Source: UBA2144 sp043819035 (GTDB lineage: Bacteria > Patescibacteriota > Gracilibacteria > Peribacterales > Peribacteraceae). From it: DNA of 17,470 nt. The stretch lies in assembly GCA_043819035.1 (NCBI GenBank), contig JBDRFD010000095.1, positions 1 through 17,470 of the forward strand, written 5' to 3'. The position numbers were made by a program, and so were the translations under genes. Below the pieces are notes generated by a model, which was given only the letters and a program-made list of their open reading frames with translations, was not told the origin of the DNA and made no database searches. This document shows positions 17,429-17,470 of this stretch, piece after piece. Numbering within the stretch: position 1 is the stretch's first letter; every line of letters starts with the position of its first letter.

Positions 17429-17470
17429 ACCACTATGTTCGATGACAGCAATATCCGCTCCATTTCAGAT

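Overview
The window reads as a chromosomal piece of an uncultivated small-genome bacterium, most likely Candidate Phyla Radiation/Patescibacteria of the Peregrinibacteria or Peribacteria type. This is an inference from several signs: compact core genes with little operon structure, two secreted TrbC/VirB2-like multi-module membrane proteins, a DUF559 domain embedded in a core gene, mostly leaderless genes, and intergenic regions full of short palindromes. TGA ends many genes (purE, gmk, the UDG gene, pyrE), so the Gly-TGA code of Gracilibacteria/Absconditabacteria is not in use.

Layout. 1-2451: a possible L32 tail, rnc (+), then nusB, a 61-aa basic protein and a Bax-inhibitor-1-like membrane protein (all -). 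2522-5925: a repeat hairpin, two adjacent genes each encoding a signal peptide plus three TrbC-like hairpin modules, then a phosphomannomutase/phosphoglucomutase. 5989-8074: a 55-aa glycine-zipper protein (+), an asparaginase-like protein with altered catalytic residues, and gmk (both -). 8276-9576: an unidentified structured ncRNA with promoter and terminator, a 237-bp element with 14-bp terminal inverted repeats, and a DUF389 membrane protein (-). 9781-10893: a divergent GAPDH with the only clear Shine-Dalgarno. 11024-11932: a broken tRNA-Arg copy, tRNA-Arg(GCG), tRNA-Ala(GGC), a probable tRNA-Lys(UUU) and a non-canonical tRNA, amid dense palindromes. 11957-14748: a partial 5' copy of purE, class II purE, family-4 UDG, a small membrane protein (-) and pheS. 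14790-16427: a 52-aa ORF, a TIGR00725-type protein, pyrE and a 25-aa leaderless ORF (all -). 16509-17470: rsmG split by an in-frame DUF559 domain and then broken.

The coding content is mostly housekeeping: RNA processing and translation (rnc, nusB, pheS, tRNAs, rsmG), nucleotide metabolism (gmk, purE, pyrE), sugar phosphates and glycolysis (pgm/pmm, gap), and repair (UDG). The most original content lies between the genes. At twelve places there are hairpins or tandem arrays built from short iterated units, different at each site, and in five genes the stop codon lies inside the array. Other palindromes (the perfect 20-mer CCTGCCTGCCGGCAGGCAGG, a TCCACCTTCG...GGCGGAC hairpin, CCTTCGA...CTCAGGA) sit like swappable cassettes inside those hairpins, inside a tRNA copy and next to a purE 5' copy. 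Together with the DUF559 element and the 237-bp element this suggests active short-palindrome mobility in the genome. No transposase for it is visible here.
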